A stretch of 49,222 bases of DNA from Peptostreptococcaceae bacterium (GCA_030532705.1 JAUNKR010000005.1:21382-70603), one strand, 5' to 3'; shown: positions 24,225 to 33,640, counted from the stretch's first letter. Program-made: numbers and translations. Notes: generated by a model not told the origin, from the letters alone.

Positions 24225-24533
24225 ATGTTATACTTTCTGGCAGGTGGGCTTTGTTGGCTCATTGCAGTGATGCAATTCATGGAAAAGGGATTTGTTTTCA
24301 ACAAAAGATATGTCTATGCCACCGAAGAAGAGCGCAAAAAGATGGATAAAAAAGTCTATTATCGTCAGGCGGGGATCGAGTGGTTGTTGTTTGGTTCCTA
24401 TTTTATCCTGATGGGCTTGAGCAGCCAATGGATGCTCGATTGGCTTCGGATCCCGGCATGGATCTGTCTGGGGCTTGTGATACTCTATTCCGTGAGGTTC
24501 AACTATCGGATGCGACCGAGAGCGAAAGACTAA
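24225..24533 (+). CDS. small membrane protein (DUF3784-like)
   Basis: 102 residues with three hydrophobic segments (1-17, 52-68, 75-91). Between the first and second is FNKRYVYATEEERKKMDKKVYYRQAGIEW, a loop resembling the YNTMSxEEKxKYD region of DUF3784 proteins. Function unknown. GAAAGGAGCG lies before the ATG. Probably cotranscribed with folD. Confidence 0.55.
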   Translation: MLYFLAGGLCWLIAVMQFMEKGFVFNKRYVYATEEERKKMDKKVYYRQAGIEWLLFGSYFILMGLSSQWMLDWLRIPAWICLGLVILYSVRFNYRMRPRAKD

Positions 24534-24714
24534 AATACCTTTGAGCCTCCAAGGACATCTCTGCGGGGGTTTCTGAAGGACTCTTGATAAAGGAGAAAGA
24601 AAAGGATGATCTACTTTTTGCGGGGATCATCTATTCGGCAGCCAATTCAGCGAAGTTGCTTGCCAAAAGGATCCATAGCGTCCGATCAAGCAAGGATATT
24701 AAGGAGGTTTCGTT

Positions 24715-25113
24715 ATGAAAAAACACAAAATGGCGATCCCCATTTTTTTGATGATCCTGTTTTTTCTGGGAAGTCGATATTTTTCTAAAGGGATGCCTCT
24801 TGTTTCGCTGAGAAGCGAGGATGTTCAAGAGATGCACCTATCTCTTGAGGGATCGGGGCAAAAAATGATCCTGACTGCACAGCAGACCGAGGAGATGGTC
24901 GAAATTTTGCACAGAGCAAAGGGTTATCGACTGAATAAAGCACCTCAGGCCCTTGTGGGACAGGTCGCTAAAGTCATGATCATCAATAAGGATCATACCG
25001 GGATCGAGGTCGTCGCTTTTGAAGACCATGTGATCGCTGTCAATGGCATTTTTTATCATGTGGGAGACGATCTTGCGGAAGGATTGACCGATTTTGTCGA
25101 TCCGATCGGATAA
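24715..25113 (+). CDS. exported or membrane-anchored protein, unknown
   Basis: 132 residues. The N-terminal hydrophobic segment MAIPIFLMILFFLGSRYF has no lipobox. The soluble part follows: EMHLSLEGSGQKMILTAQQTEEMVEIL, then VIAVNGIFYHVGDDLAEGL. This short beta-rich pattern is common in extracellular domains of Firmicutes, but no family is recognised. AAGGAGG precedes ATG 24715. The 240 bp to the next gene shows no feature. Confidence 0.65.
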   Translation: MKKHKMAIPIFLMILFFLGSRYFSKGMPLVSLRSEDVQEMHLSLEGSGQKMILTAQQTEEMVEILHRAKGYRLNKAPQALVGQVAKVMIINKDHTGIEVVAFEDHVIAVNGIFYHVGDDLAEGLTDFVDPIG

Positions 25114-25353
25114 AAAAGTTGATTTGAAAGAGGGAAAGGCTTGTGACCGTTTTGAAAATGCCTAAACAGTCTTTTGGTCGTTCCAAATATCAAACCAAGA
25201 CGATGTGTGAGGGATCATCAGACGGCGACCCAAAATTTCCAAGGTTTCAGAAAGTATGGGGCTAAAGATAAATTTCGAAGATCGTAGTCGATCTTCAAGT
25301 GGGACGATCCGGGTTTTGCTCGAAAAGAAGATCAGCTATCAGAGAAAGGACGA

Positions 25354-26208
25354 ATGATGAAAAGAGGTTTAGTAGTAGAAGGCGGAGCGATGCGAGCGGT
25401 ATTTGTGAGTGGCTGCTTGGATGCGTTGCTCGAGCATAAGATCGAGGTGGATTATCTGATCGGGGTCTCGGCAGGGATCGGGAACGCGGTGTCCTATATC
25501 TCCAAGCAAAAAAGAAGGAATATCGAGATCGCGACCGAGTTTTGCAATGACAAAAGATATATGGGATTTCGAAACTTTTTGGACCCGAAAAACAAGAGTT
25601 ATTTTGGGATCGACTTTATGTTCCGGGTGATCCCTCAGATCCTAAAGCCTTTCGATTATGAGAAGTTTGGGGAATTCAAAGGGGAGGTCATTGCCGTCGT
25701 TTCCAATGTGAAGACGGGCGAGGCGGAATATGTCGATCTTCTGAAAACGCCACACCGTGATGATTACCTGATCGCAAGCTGCTCTTTGCCGATGATGTTT
25801 CCGGTACGAAAGATCGATGGCAAGGGATTTTTTGACGGAGGTCTTTGCGATCCGATGCCGATCCGGCAGGCGATCAAGGATGGATGCGACAAAATTCTCG
25901 TGCTTTCGACCAGGGAAAAGACCTATCGCAAAAAACCGGAGATGATGGATCGGGCTGCGATCCGTATGCTCAAAGAACACAAAAACTTTGTCAATGCGAT
26001 CGTGCGCCGACCGCATGTATATAATTACAGTATGGAGATCGTCGATTATTTAGAAGAACAAGGCAGGATCCAAGTGGTTCGTCCGCAGGATACGAAGAAT
26101 TTTTCCCGCACCGAAAAAAATGTCGATAAGATGTGGCAGCTCTACCAAGAAGGCTACGATGCGGTGGAAAGCAAGATCGAGGAGATCCGGGAATATTTTG
26201 AAATGTAG
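25354..26208 (+). CDS. patatin-like phospholipase
   Basis: 284 residues. Ser-Asp dyad lipase: the oxyanion loop is VEGGAMRAVFVSG (about 8-20), the nucleophile elbow GVSAGIGNAVSY has GXSXG with Ser at about 40, and the Asp is in FFDGGLCDPMPI (DGG, about 163-165). It belongs to the short bacterial patatin group like YjjU; probably a cytoplasmic acyl hydrolase. Two ATG codons in a row (25354 and 25357), both after AAAGGA. A terminator follows at once. Confidence 0.93.
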   Translation: MMKRGLVVEGGAMRAVFVSGCLDALLEHKIEVDYLIGVSAGIGNAVSYISKQKRRNIEIATEFCNDKRYMGFRNFLDPKNKSYFGIDFMFRVIPQILKPFDYEKFGEFKGEVIAVVSNVKTGEAEYVDLLKTPHRDDYLIASCSLPMMFPVRKIDGKGFFDGGLCDPMPIRQAIKDGCDKILVLSTREKTYRKKPEMMDRAAIRMLKEHKNFVNAIVRRPHVYNYSMEIVDYLEEQGRIQVVRPQDTKNFSRTEKNVDKMWQLYQEGYDAVESKIEEIREYFEM

Positions 26209-26215
26209 TGCCAAG

Positions 26216-26243
26216 AAAAAAAGGCTGCGCAGCAGTCTTTTTT
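26216..26243 (+). terminator. terminator of the patatin gene
   Basis: GGCTGC-GCA-GCAGTC with one G-U pair, flanked by an A run and T6, just after the stop at 26208. Confidence 0.75.
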
Positions 26244-26267
26244 GGATGGTGCAATGATAAGGGAGTT

Positions 26268-27317
26268 ATGAAGAAAATAAAATGGATGGCACTGGTGCTG
26301 GCGATGCTTTTGGTCGCAGGATGTAGCAAACCGCAGTCGGTGCGAGTGGATAAAGAAGTGTTTGTACTGGATACGATCGTGCGTTTTTCGATCTGGACGG
26401 ACGAAACGATCGATGAAATGCGTGCCAATGAGTTGTTACGGGAGTCGGAGCGGCTTTGCTTCTACTATGAAAAAATGCTCAGCAAGTCGATCGACTCGAG
26501 TGATATCTATCGCCTCAACCATGCGGATGGTGCAAAGGTGGCAGTGAGCGAAAAGACCGCTTTTTTGATCGAAGAATCGATGCGATACAGCGAGCTGACG
26601 GACGGATATTTTGACATAACCGTACTGCCGATCAAGGATCTGTGGGATTTTAAGGCGGAGAATCCGGTCATTCCGACACAGGAGCAGATCGATGAAGCTG
26701 TTCGCAAGGTCGATTTCAAAAATATTATGCTCGGCGAGGCGGCAGAATATATCGACAGCGAAGGGGAAGCCCAAACGGGACGAGAAGCCTGGCTCAAGAA
26801 CGGTGCGACCATCGAGCTCGGCGGGATCGCCAAGGGATTTATTGCCGATGAGATCTCCGCGATGTTGAAAGAGCAGGGGGTCAAAAAAGGCATCATCAAT
26901 TTGGGCGGGAATGTGCTGATGATCGGCGAGAAAGAGCCGGGCACTCCTTGGAAAGTCGGGATCCAAGACCCCGAAGGCACACCGAATGATTATATGGGTA
27001 CAGTCAGCGTTGTCGATCGATCCGTCGTCACCTCCGGCGTGTACCAGCGATTTTTTGAGAAGGACGGCAAGATCTATCATCATCTGCTCGATCCTTTTGA
27101 AGGACGACCGACCGATAACGGTCTGGCATCCGTCACGATCTTTTCACCAAGCTCGATCGATGGCGATGCGCTCAGTACAAGCTGTTTTGTGCTTGGACTG
27201 GACAAAGGGCTTGCGCTTGCCGAAAAACTCGAGGATGTCGAAGCGGTATTTATCACCACCGATGGCGAGATCGTCCAGACCTCCGGAATGTCCCAATATG
27301 GATTTACCGTAGAGTGA
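26268..27317 (+). CDS. apbE: ApbE-type FAD:protein FMN transferase, lipoprotein
   Basis: 349 residues. It attaches FMN covalently to Thr or Ser of target proteins outside the membrane. The lipobox LLVAGC (Cys at 18) shows a secreted lipoprotein, as for Listeria FmnB. Family motifs: FVLDTIVRFSIW, LNHADGAKVAVSEKT, YFDITVLPIKDLWDF, IELGGIAKGFIADEI, IINLGGNVLMIG and HHLLDPFEGRPTDNGLASVTI. A late DGDALSTSCFVLG segment contains the Asp and Ser/Thr of the magnesium and FAD site. Start ATG 26268 after GGGAG. No FMN-binding-domain partner lies next to it; see the SGAT motif in the NADH dehydrogenase at 46100. Confidence 0.95.
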   Translation: MKKIKWMALVLAMLLVAGCSKPQSVRVDKEVFVLDTIVRFSIWTDETIDEMRANELLRESERLCFYYEKMLSKSIDSSDIYRLNHADGAKVAVSEKTAFLIEESMRYSELTDGYFDITVLPIKDLWDFKAENPVIPTQEQIDEAVRKVDFKNIMLGEAAEYIDSEGEAQTGREAWLKNGATIELGGIAKGFIADEISAMLKEQGVKKGIINLGGNVLMIGEKEPGTPWKVGIQDPEGTPNDYMGTVSVVDRSVVTSGVYQRFFEKDGKIYHHLLDPFEGRPTDNGLASVTIFSPSSIDGDALSTSCFVLGLDKGLALAEKLEDVEAVFITTDGEIVQTSGMSQYGFTVE

Positions 27318-27392
27318 CCTTGGGAAGAGCTTTAGGCAAAAATGGACAAGGTCGAGATATAGTCATACAAATCGATAGGAGGGCAATAGCGA

Positions 27393-28013
27393 ATGGATGA
27401 GCAAAAAATGCTAAATACATTAGATTCACTTTATAATAAGGCTCTTGACGGGATACCGATGGTTAGCAAATCGGTAGATGAATTGGTTGATGATTATATG
27501 AAAAAAGAGTCATCGCCGGGAAAAGCGGCGAAGGCTTTGATCAAAAATCAAATCATAAAATGTGGAACATCGGGGTTTTTGTCAGGCTTAGGTGGTGCTT
27601 TGACATTGGCGGTCACTTTACCTGCAAATATCACCAGTGTACTATATGTTCAGCTTCGAATGATCGCAGCGATTGCAAAAATAGGCGGCTATGATCTAAA
27701 TTCCGACCGTGTTCAAACTTTGGTATACGTTTGCTTGACCGGATCGGCAGCAGCGGATGTGTTCAAGCAAGCGGGAATCAAGGTCGGGAATAAGTTTGCA
27801 AATGCTATGATCAATAAAATCCCGGGGAAAGCGCTGATGGCAATAAATCAAAAAGTCGGATTTCGACTGATCACAAAATATGGCACGAAAGGAGCTGTCA
27901 ATTTGGTAAAAGTGGTACCGGTTGCAGGAGGTATCGTCGGTGGGGCGATCGATGTCGGTTCAACAAAGGTGATCGCTGAGAATGCGTATAAAATTTTTAT
28001 TGAAAAAGCATAA
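27393..28013 (+). CDS. EcsC-family protein
   Basis: 206 residues. Two glycine-rich hydrophobic stretches, CGTSGFLSGLGGALTLAVTLPANI (about 56-79) and VVPVAGGIVGGAIDVGST (about 174-191), and the KIGGYDLNSDRVQTLVYVCLTGSAAADVFKQ segment match EcsC-domain proteins. The family is small and its function is unknown; EcsC itself is the third gene of the Bacillus Ecs transporter operon, but no ABC genes lie here. AGGAGGG before ATG 27393. A structured element follows the stop. Confidence 0.8.
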   Translation: MDEQKMLNTLDSLYNKALDGIPMVSKSVDELVDDYMKKESSPGKAAKALIKNQIIKCGTSGFLSGLGGALTLAVTLPANITSVLYVQLRMIAAIAKIGGYDLNSDRVQTLVYVCLTGSAAADVFKQAGIKVGNKFANAMINKIPGKALMAINQKVGFRLITKYGTKGAVNLVKVVPVAGGIVGGAIDVGSTKVIAENAYKIFIEKA

Positions 28014-28016
28014 AAG

Positions 28017-28086
28017 AAAATGGCAGAGAACCGCTCTCCGATCGTTAGCTTTTGGTCTAACGCTTGGGGCGCTCCTGCCATTTTTT
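28017..28086 (+). terminator. branched terminator-like element A with CTAACG hairpin
   Basis: Outer arms AAAATGGCAG (28017-28026) and CTGCCATTTT (28075-28084) enclose an inner hairpin CGTTAG / CTAACG (28043-28048 with 28057-28062). T6 follows the outer arm. The TTTGGTCTAACG arm recurs exactly at 35977-35988. Either an elaborate terminator or a small structured RNA. Confidence 0.6.
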
Positions 28087-28105
28087 GATGCTTGGATCTT
28101 GTGTC

Positions 28106-28148
28106 AAAAAAAGCCTTGAACCAACACGGATCAAGGCTTTTTTATTTT
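28106..28148. terminator. bidirectional terminator
   Basis: AAGCCTTGA pairs with TCAAGGCTT, flanked by A and T runs. It separates the EcsC-type gene from the minus-strand pair at 28247. Confidence 0.85.
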
Positions 28149-28246
28149 ATTTGCTTTTGCAAGAAATCGGCATTACTCTACCGGTAACAGCTCCGGTCGC
28201 AAAATTCTTGAACTACGTAAACACTTCCTATGGATTCGATCGCTAC

Positions 28247-28483
28247 CTACAAGTAGTAGTTGACAATGAGTGATCCGATCAGTCCGAAAAGACCGCACAG
28301 CCCGGTAACTTTTGAGGTTAGCGGTCGGTAATTCATCCATGCAAAGCAGAGGGTGATTCCGACGACCGGAAAGAGAAAGCTGAAGATCCCCCAAGCGATA
28401 TGAGTAAGTATGAGATGATTTTTTTGGGATGGATCGGAGTTAAGATCTGTTTTTACAATATTTGTAGCATCGTTTTCGTACAT
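28247..28483 (-). CDS. small two-helix membrane protein
   Basis: 78 residues. After a polar N-terminus the protein reads LTHIAWGIFSFLFPVVGITLCFAWMNYRPLTSKVTG and ends with a second hydrophobic helix. The core aligns by eye with the C-terminal part of the next gene (WGILGFILPIVGIILMFAWLHYKP), so the two are paralogs. This copy lacks the zinc ribbon. AAGGAAAG precedes the ATG. Function unknown. Confidence 0.65.
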   Translation of the reverse strand: MYENDATNIVKTDLNSDPSQKNHLILTHIAWGIFSFLFPVVGITLCFAWMNYRPLTSKVTGLCGLFGLIGSLIVNYYL

Positions 28484-28518
28484 AGTCTTTCCTTTCTCTT
28501 ATGTAAAGTAGTTAGGGA

Positions 28519-28779
28519 TCATTGTGCACTTAGAATTAGTGCAACGATGATTCCAAGAAAAGCACCAACACCTGATGCAGCGGATGCTCTCGGCTTGTAG
28601 TGTAGCCATGCAAACATGAGGATGATGCCCACGATGGGAAGAATAAATCCGAGAATACCCCAACCAATCGCAGTACCCTCCGTTTTTTTACCGGACGGAT
28701 CCATATCCACTATTTTTCCGCAATTCGGACATGTTTGCGGATATGGATCGATCACCTGATTACAATGTGGACAATGCAT
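28519..28779 (-). CDS. zinc-ribbon plus two-helix membrane protein
   Basis: 86 residues from MHCPHCNQVID, a start fixed by GGAGGG 4 nt upstream. Two CxxC pairs (CPHC, CPNC, residues 3-6 and 17-20) form a zinc ribbon. Two hydrophobic segments follow, with the FILPIVGIILMFAWLHYKPRAS core shared with the gene at 28247. Cytoplasmic zinc ribbon with membrane tail is a common small clostridial layout of unknown function. Upstream, 28816-29048 shows only a small GAGATC hairpin near 28975-28995. Confidence 0.75.
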   Translation of the reverse strand: MHCPHCNQVIDPYPQTCPNCGKIVDMDPSGKKTEGTAIGWGILGFILPIVGIILMFAWLHYKPRASAASGVGAFLGIIVALILSAQ

Positions 28780-29048
28780 AGATCCCTCCATTTCAATAGA
28801 TAAGACTAAGATCATATCGCTTCTCTATGATATTCTGTTAAAGTTTATGCACTACTTTTAATTATACTTTATTTGATCAACGTTGTAAAGGGAAAGAAAA
28901 ATAGAGCATGAAATTCATACTCTATTTTGAGGAGATCTTATATTAAACTTTATTTGGGTTTGCTGATCTAGCTTGGAGATCTCCGCGGATCTCTCTGATT
29001 TTTTGTAAGGTCCTTTTACCTTTCTATCTATATATCGGCAGTTTTCTT

Positions 29049-30857
29049 CTAGACTTTATAGCCAATAATATATTCTTTAAATTCTTTTGTAAGAGCGCCG
29101 AACTGCTGGATCCCCTTGGTAAGCTGAGATAATTCGTGGATAAATCCGTTGACATTTGTTCCGACGATCTGTGTTGCTGCGGAATTTTCTTCCGACAGGG
29201 CAGCTTGCGCTTGGATAAAGTCGAATACCTTGTTGATCTGTTCGGTTTGCCTTTTGAGCTCGTCGATGGATCCGACCATTTTCTCGCCGATCTGTTCAAG
29301 CCTTGTATTCGCTTCCTGCGCCTGTGCGACGGATTGTTGGATGGATTCGCTCTGGCTGCTCACATTATAATATTGTGCATTGATCTTCTCGGCGATGCTT
29401 TCGACATCTTTGAGAAAACCGAAGATATTGGACTTGATATTGTCCGCAGCGCCTGCCGATTGTTCAGCGAGCATACGCACTTCTTCTGCAACAACGGAGA
29501 AGCCTTTGCCGGCACTTCCCGCTCTTGCCGCTTCGATCGAAGCATTGAGTGCAAGCAGATTGGTTTGGAATGAAATATCCGACACGAATTTTGCGATCTC
29601 TTCGATCTGACGACCACGGGATCGGATCTGCGAACTGGTATCTTTGAGATCTTGAAAATCATTCAGGACCTCTTGCATTGCATCGATGGTGCTGTTGAGT
29701 CCTTGGAACGAAAAGTCGATATCGGACAGTGCGGACTCCAGTTCGATCTTGTTTTGGTTTTCCTCATTGGAAAGATTTGTAAGCCCTTCCAGATTTTCAT
29801 GCAATACGACGACCACTTTTTCCGCTTCGACCGCTTGTGCATGCGATGCGGTCTCAAGTTGTCCGACGACATCGGAGATCCCTTTGCTGTTGATATCCAT
29901 ATTCTTTGCGATATTGCTCAGGTCGAGGCCGAAGGTCTGCATTTCTTCCGTCATCGAGCTGAACTCGATAAAATCGCCGGAGATCAGGGTCTTTAATGTC
30001 GTAGCGGAGCGATGCATCTCTTCGATAAAATCGCCGCCGGTTCGGATCTCGTCGGTGATGATGAAGTTCTTGTCCTGGATCGTGCTCAATTCACCCCTTA
30101 GACGGCGGATCGGCATGCTGAGCAAAGCATAAGCACCGGATCCCATCAGCAGCGTCAGTGCGGGATAAAAGAGCTGGGGGCTTTGGTTTGCAAGCTCGAA
30201 AGAGCCGAACAGCTTTGATCCGACTAAGGTAAGTATTGCTGTCAGCATCGCCAATTTGATCCCGAAGCTTTTGACAAAACCAAACGACAGGAGTTGGCTG
30301 ATCGGATATCGCCGGATCCGGCGTACTTCGTATGGGAAAGTCAGTTTGAGCTTGAGCTTTCCGTCGGTCCGCTCGATTTCTTCGATCTTTACATCTTCGC
30401 CAAAATGTTCGCGCGCGCCATCGAGCAATCCGAGCAGATAATCATACATATTCCGTTTGGATGAATAGATGAAGTGAATGCTGTTTGGTGACAGGATCTC
30501 GATGTCCAAAGAAGGCGGATTGGAGCCGGCGATCTTTTTTCGGACGATCTTGTGCACATCGTTCATCGAGTCCAAAAAGTTATATAAATTATTTTTGTTG
30601 AAAAAGAGGGAGTAGGACTGGTAAAAAGCGCGAACATTGTCTTTTCCGATAATGCGCCAAAGCTTGTCCGTTCCGATCGCAAGATCTTTTGCTACCGATC
30701 CGATAAATTGATGTACCTTGCTGTCTTCGATATTATCAAAAGGTGAGATCGGCGCATGCGGATCGATCCCGGCTTTTTCCATATTGTGATCTATTATATT
30801 TTGGGGATAGAGGGATCTTAGTGTCCTGACCCATGTCCCCACGACTGTACCTTTCAT
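29049..30857 (-). CDS. H-NOX chemoreceptor (heme O2/NO-sensing methyl-accepting protein)
   Basis: 602 residues. Residues 1-180 are an H-NOX heme domain. The start MKGTVVGTW matches the family, the proximal heme ligand is His102 (MNDVH), Pro115 is in NPP, and the YxSxR heme-propionate motif is Tyr131, Ser133, Arg135. The O2-type pocket residues Trp9, Asn74 and Tyr140 are all present, at the same numbers as in Thermoanaerobacter H-NOX. Two hydrophobic segments (about 196-216 and 228-248) follow, then a cytoplasmic signalling coiled coil with the tip [21 protein letters not shown] and [16 protein letters not shown]. It should report gas binding to a CheA/CheW array. No che or flagellar genes are in the window. 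ATG 30857 after AAGGAGG. Confidence 0.93.
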   Translation of the reverse strand: MKGTVVGTWVRTLRSLYPQNIIDHNMEKAGIDPHAPISPFDNIEDSKVHQFIGSVAKDLAIGTDKLWRIIGKDNVRAFYQSYSLFFNKNNLYNFLDSMNDVHKIVRKKIAGSNPPSLDIEILSPNSIHFIYSSKRNMYDYLLGLLDGAREHFGEDVKIEEIERTDGKLKLKLTFPYEVRRIRRYPISQLLSFGFVKSFGIKLAMLTAILTLVGSKLFGSFELANQSPQLFYPALTLLMGSGAYALLSMPIRRLRGELSTIQDKNFIITDEIRTGGDFIEEMHRSATTLKTLISGDFIEFSSMTEEMQTFGLDLSNIAKNMDINSKGISDVVGQLETASHAQAVEAEKVVVVLHENLEGLTNLSNEENQNKIELESALSDIDFSFQGLNSTIDAMQEVLNDFQDLKDTSSQIRSRGRQIEEIAKFVSDISFQTNLLALNASIEAARAGSAGKGFSVVAEEVRMLAEQSAGAADNIKSNIFGFLKDVESIAEKINAQYYNVSSQSESIQQSVAQAQEANTRLEQIGEKMVGSIDELKRQTEQINKVFDFIQAQAALSEENSAATQIVGTNVNGFIHELSQLTKGIQQFGALTKEFKEYIIGYKV

Positions 30858-30882
30858 GTAACCTCCTTGTATTGCATAAGAT

Positions 30883-30909
30883 ATATCGACTGTTCAGCGG
30901 AGAGGATAA
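30883..30909 (-). promoter_or_regulatory. possible motility-type (sigma-D) promoter of the chemoreceptor
   Basis: On the minus strand GTCGATAT (30883-30890) is close to the sigma-D -10 GCCGATAT, and TTAT lies exactly 15 bp upstream (consensus TAAA). The ATG is about 25 bp downstream. The -35 match is weak. Confidence 0.4.
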
Positions 30910-31285
30910 GCAAAAAATACTAAGATTTACAGCTGTATCAAAATTGTAAGGAATTTGAAAATGATCAAGTGGGAGAAAGGGACTAAAAGATAGGTCTACA
31001 CAGAAAGCGGATCTTCGGATCAAAAGAATGATAGGAATAAAGAAAAACGCAGGGATAAAGAATAACACAGGGATGATCAAAAAATAAAAAGTATAGAAAA
31101 GCGGACAGATAAAAATAGGGATCAACACAAGAAAGCAAAGAGCATCAAGGAAAGAATAGGGATAAAAAGATAAGAAAAATGATCAAGAGGCATTTGGCTT
31201 TATGATGATCTGCTGGAGCGGTCATTTGAATAGGCTCCAAAATTTTCTGAAGGACAGCAAAGGGATCCGTGCAAAAGATTTTTCG
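30910..31285. other. purine-rich intergenic stretch
   Basis: About 375 bp without a supported gene. The plus strand from about 31000 to 31190 is strongly A/G-biased, with recurring AGGGAT(A/C) pieces (four or five). The hydrophobic minus-strand frame across it is explained by this bias. Confidence 0.5.
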
Positions 31286-31288
31286 GAC

Positions 31289-31316
31289 AAAAAAAGATCG
31301 CCCGGGGGCGATCTTC
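31289..31316 (-). terminator. terminator of the DUF1659/DUF2922 pair
   Basis: GATCGCCCCCGGGCGATC palindrome followed by T7 on the minus strand, just after the stop at 31321. Confidence 0.85.
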
Positions 31317-31320
31317 GGCA

Positions 31321-31548
31321 CTAAGCCAGTGAAACTTCGTTGAGTTTGGTCTCTTGATAGTAAGCTTTTTCCAGAAGCTGCAGTTTTGCACCATCTGTAA
31401 ACTCCATCAAGTCATTGTCGATCATCAATGTTCCAAGCGATTTGATCGGCGTTGCCTCAGCGTTCTCGATCGGATAAGGGACGCTAAATCGGAAACTTCC
31501 GCCATTGCTTTTTTTGAACACGAGGATCAGGATCTTTTCGTTGTTCAT
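31321..31548 (-). CDS. DUF2922 family protein
   Basis: 75 residues: ILILVFKKSNGGSFRFSVPYPIENA, then SLGTLMIDNDLMEF. This is the DUF2922 pattern, a short beta-rich protein found next to DUF1659 in many clostridia. Function unknown. AAGGAG before the ATG. It lies 20 nt after DUF1659 in one transcript. Confidence 0.9.
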   Translation of the reverse strand: MNNEKILILVFKKSNGGSFRFSVPYPIENAEATPIKSLGTLMIDNDLMEFTDGAKLQLLEKAYYQETKLNEVSLA

Positions 31549-31568
31549 GTTGGATCTCCTTTCTTAAA

Positions 31569-31781
31569 TTATTCTGTGATCGTCGAGCTTTCGATCCTGC
31601 TGATCGTTCCCGACTTGGTCTGCAATGCGAAGATCGCTTTTGCAAAATCCAGCAAATTCTCGTTGCTTGCGTTCAGACGAACGCCGTTGATCGTTCTCGA
31701 CTTGATGACTTTTTTGTCGCCGGAAAGTCCGAAGTCATAAGTCAGACGAAGCACAAGACCTTTTGGTGTAGTCGTTGCCAT
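31569..31781 (-). CDS. DUF1659 family protein
   Basis: 70 residues: [58 protein letters not shown]. The pattern (mostly beta, conserved k.RT..ni...a....l.....i..L) is that of DUF1659. It is the first gene of the pair with DUF2922, with AAAGGAGG before the ATG. Function unknown; no secretion signal. Confidence 0.9.
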   Translation of the reverse strand: MATTTPKGLVLRLTYDFGLSGDKKVIKSRTINGVRLNASNENLLDFAKAIFALQTKSGTISRIESSTITE

Positions 31782-32076
31782 CTTGACCTCCTTTCTCTTT
31801 ACGCCAAGCTATATGGAATATTTTTTCAAAGAGGGAAAAATTTTGAAAAGTTTTTTGGATGAGGGCAGTCGATCACATAGGGCGATCATCGGCAGAAATT
31901 TTCTTCGCCCAATTTGCAATTCGATACCCAACTTACATTCAATTGGTGGTATAATAATAAGGTATGAGACAGAGCAACTCGCTAGGAGAGGTTTGGCACT
32001 CATGGACATCAGCAAATGCAGAAATAAAACAGCAGTAGGATGCTTGGGGCGATCTCGGCATCGTGAAAGGAATGAT

Positions 32077-33579
32077 ATGAAAAGGGGCTTTGACCACGAG
32101 AAGTATTTGGAAGAACAGTCACAGTACATATTGGAGCGTGTGAATGATTATGACAAGCTGTATTTGGAGTTTGGCGGCAAATTATTCTACGATATGCATG
32201 CAAAACGTGTACTTCCGGGATTTGACGAAAATGCAAAGATCAAGTTGCTGAAAAAATTGAAGGATAATGTGGAAGTGATCATCTGCCTCTATGCGGGAGA
32301 TATTGAGCGGAACAAGATCCGGGGGGATTTCGGGATCACCTATGACATGGATGTGTTGCGTCTGATCGACGATCTTCGTTCGAATGGTCTGGAGGTCAAT
32401 TCCGTCGTTATCACCAGATATAACAATCAGCCATCGGCAACGATGTTTATACAAAAGCTCGAGCGAAGAAATATCAAAGTATATATCCATCGAGCGACCA
32501 AGGGTTATCCGAGCGATGTGGATACGATCGTCAGCGACGAAGGATACGGACAGAATCCTTTTATCGAAACGAGCAAGAAGATCGTCGTCGTGACAGCGCC
32601 GGGTCCGGGGAGCGGAAAGCTTTCGACCTGTCTCAGCCAGCTGTATCATGAGAATAAGCGGGGAAAAGTGACAGGATATTCGAAGTTTGAGACTTTTCCG
32701 GTATGGAATGTGCCGCTCAAACATCCGCTCAATATCGCCTATGAATCGGCAACGGTCGATCTGAAGGATGTCAATATGATCGATCCTTTCCATTTGGAAG
32801 CTTATGGTGTGCAGTCTGTCAACTACAATCGGGATATCGAAGCTTTTCCTGTTTTGCGAAGGATCATCGAAAAGATCACCGGCAAAGAATCGATGTTCAA
32901 ATCGCCGACCGACATGGGTGTGAATCGTATCGGTTTCGGCATCATCGACGATGAGGCGGTGCGCCGAGCATCGGAGCAGGAGATCATCCGTCGCTATTTC
33001 AAGACGGCTTGCGATTACAAGATGGGCTATGTGGATGCGGCGACAGCGGAGCGTGCCAAGCTGATCATGGAGGAGCTCAATCTCAAAGAGACCGATCGGG
33101 TATCCGTGCAGGCGGCAAGAGATAAGCAGGCATGCTATATCGGAGAAAATGATCTCACTTATCCGGCGGTAGCGATCGAGCTCAATGACGGGACGATCAT
33201 CACCGGAAGAAAGACCGATGTGATGGATGCGACAGCGGCTGCGATCCTCAATGCGATCAAACATTTTGCAGGACTGGACGATCGGTTGCATATGATCGCA
33301 CCTTCGATCCTTGAGCCGATCATGACCCTTAAGAGCGATGCGCTGGGCTCGGGCAAAACGGCATTGCTGACGACCGAGGAGGTCTTGATCGCTTTGGCGA
33401 TCTCTGCGACAGCCAATCCGGTGGCGAATGTCGCGCTCGAGAAATTGGGAAATCTCAAAAATACGAAGGCTCATTCGACGACGATTTTGAATAAGAGCGA
33501 TGAGCAGACCTATGCGAAACTGGGGATCGATGTGACCTGCGATCCGTTTTTCCCATCCGAAAATTTGTTCTATAATTAG
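32077..33579 (+). CDS. DUF1846 family protein
   Basis: 500 residues from [29 protein letters not shown] precedes ATG 32077; the frame to 31783 is upstream sequence. The whole protein matches DUF1846 (about 500 residues): [48 protein letters not shown], and the phosphate-loop-like [22 protein letters not shown]. The structure of a streptococcal member has been solved, but the function is unknown. A TATAAT occurs about 120 bp upstream without a clear -35. It stands alone, with the ferritin-like gene 61 bp downstream. Confidence 0.93.
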   Translation: MKRGFDHEKYLEEQSQYILERVNDYDKLYLEFGGKLFYDMHAKRVLPGFDENAKIKLLKKLKDNVEVIICLYAGDIERNKIRGDFGITYDMDVLRLIDDLRSNGLEVNSVVITRYNNQPSATMFIQKLERRNIKVYIHRATKGYPSDVDTIVSDEGYGQNPFIETSKKIVVVTAPGPGSGKLSTCLSQLYHENKRGKVTGYSKFETFPVWNVPLKHPLNIAYESATVDLKDVNMIDPFHLEAYGVQSVNYNRDIEAFPVLRRIIEKITGKESMFKSPTDMGVNRIGFGIIDDEAVRRASEQEIIRRYFKTACDYKMGYVDAATAERAKLIMEELNLKETDRVSVQAARDKQACYIGENDLTYPAVAIELNDGTIITGRKTDVMDATAAAILNAIKHFAGLDDRLHMIAPSILEPIMTLKSDALGSGKTALLTTEEVLIALAISATANPVANVALEKLGNLKNTKAHSTTILNKSDEQTYAKLGIDVTCDPFFPSENLFYN

Positions 33580-33640
33580 GTATTTTGTGGCATTTGCCTT
33601 AAAATAGGTGTTAATTTTTGTGTTTAGAAACGGAGGAAAT

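Noticed and set aside
30736-31128. Hydrophobic 130-codon minus-strand frame upstream of the chemoreceptor
   Set aside because: Hydrophobicity comes from the A/G-rich plus strand; the end overlaps the chemoreceptor gene and no start signal is present.
31783-32076. 98-codon N-terminal extension of the DUF1846 frame
   Set aside because: No ribosome site, no similarity to the family; the ATG at 32077 has AAAGGA and gives the usual 500 residues.
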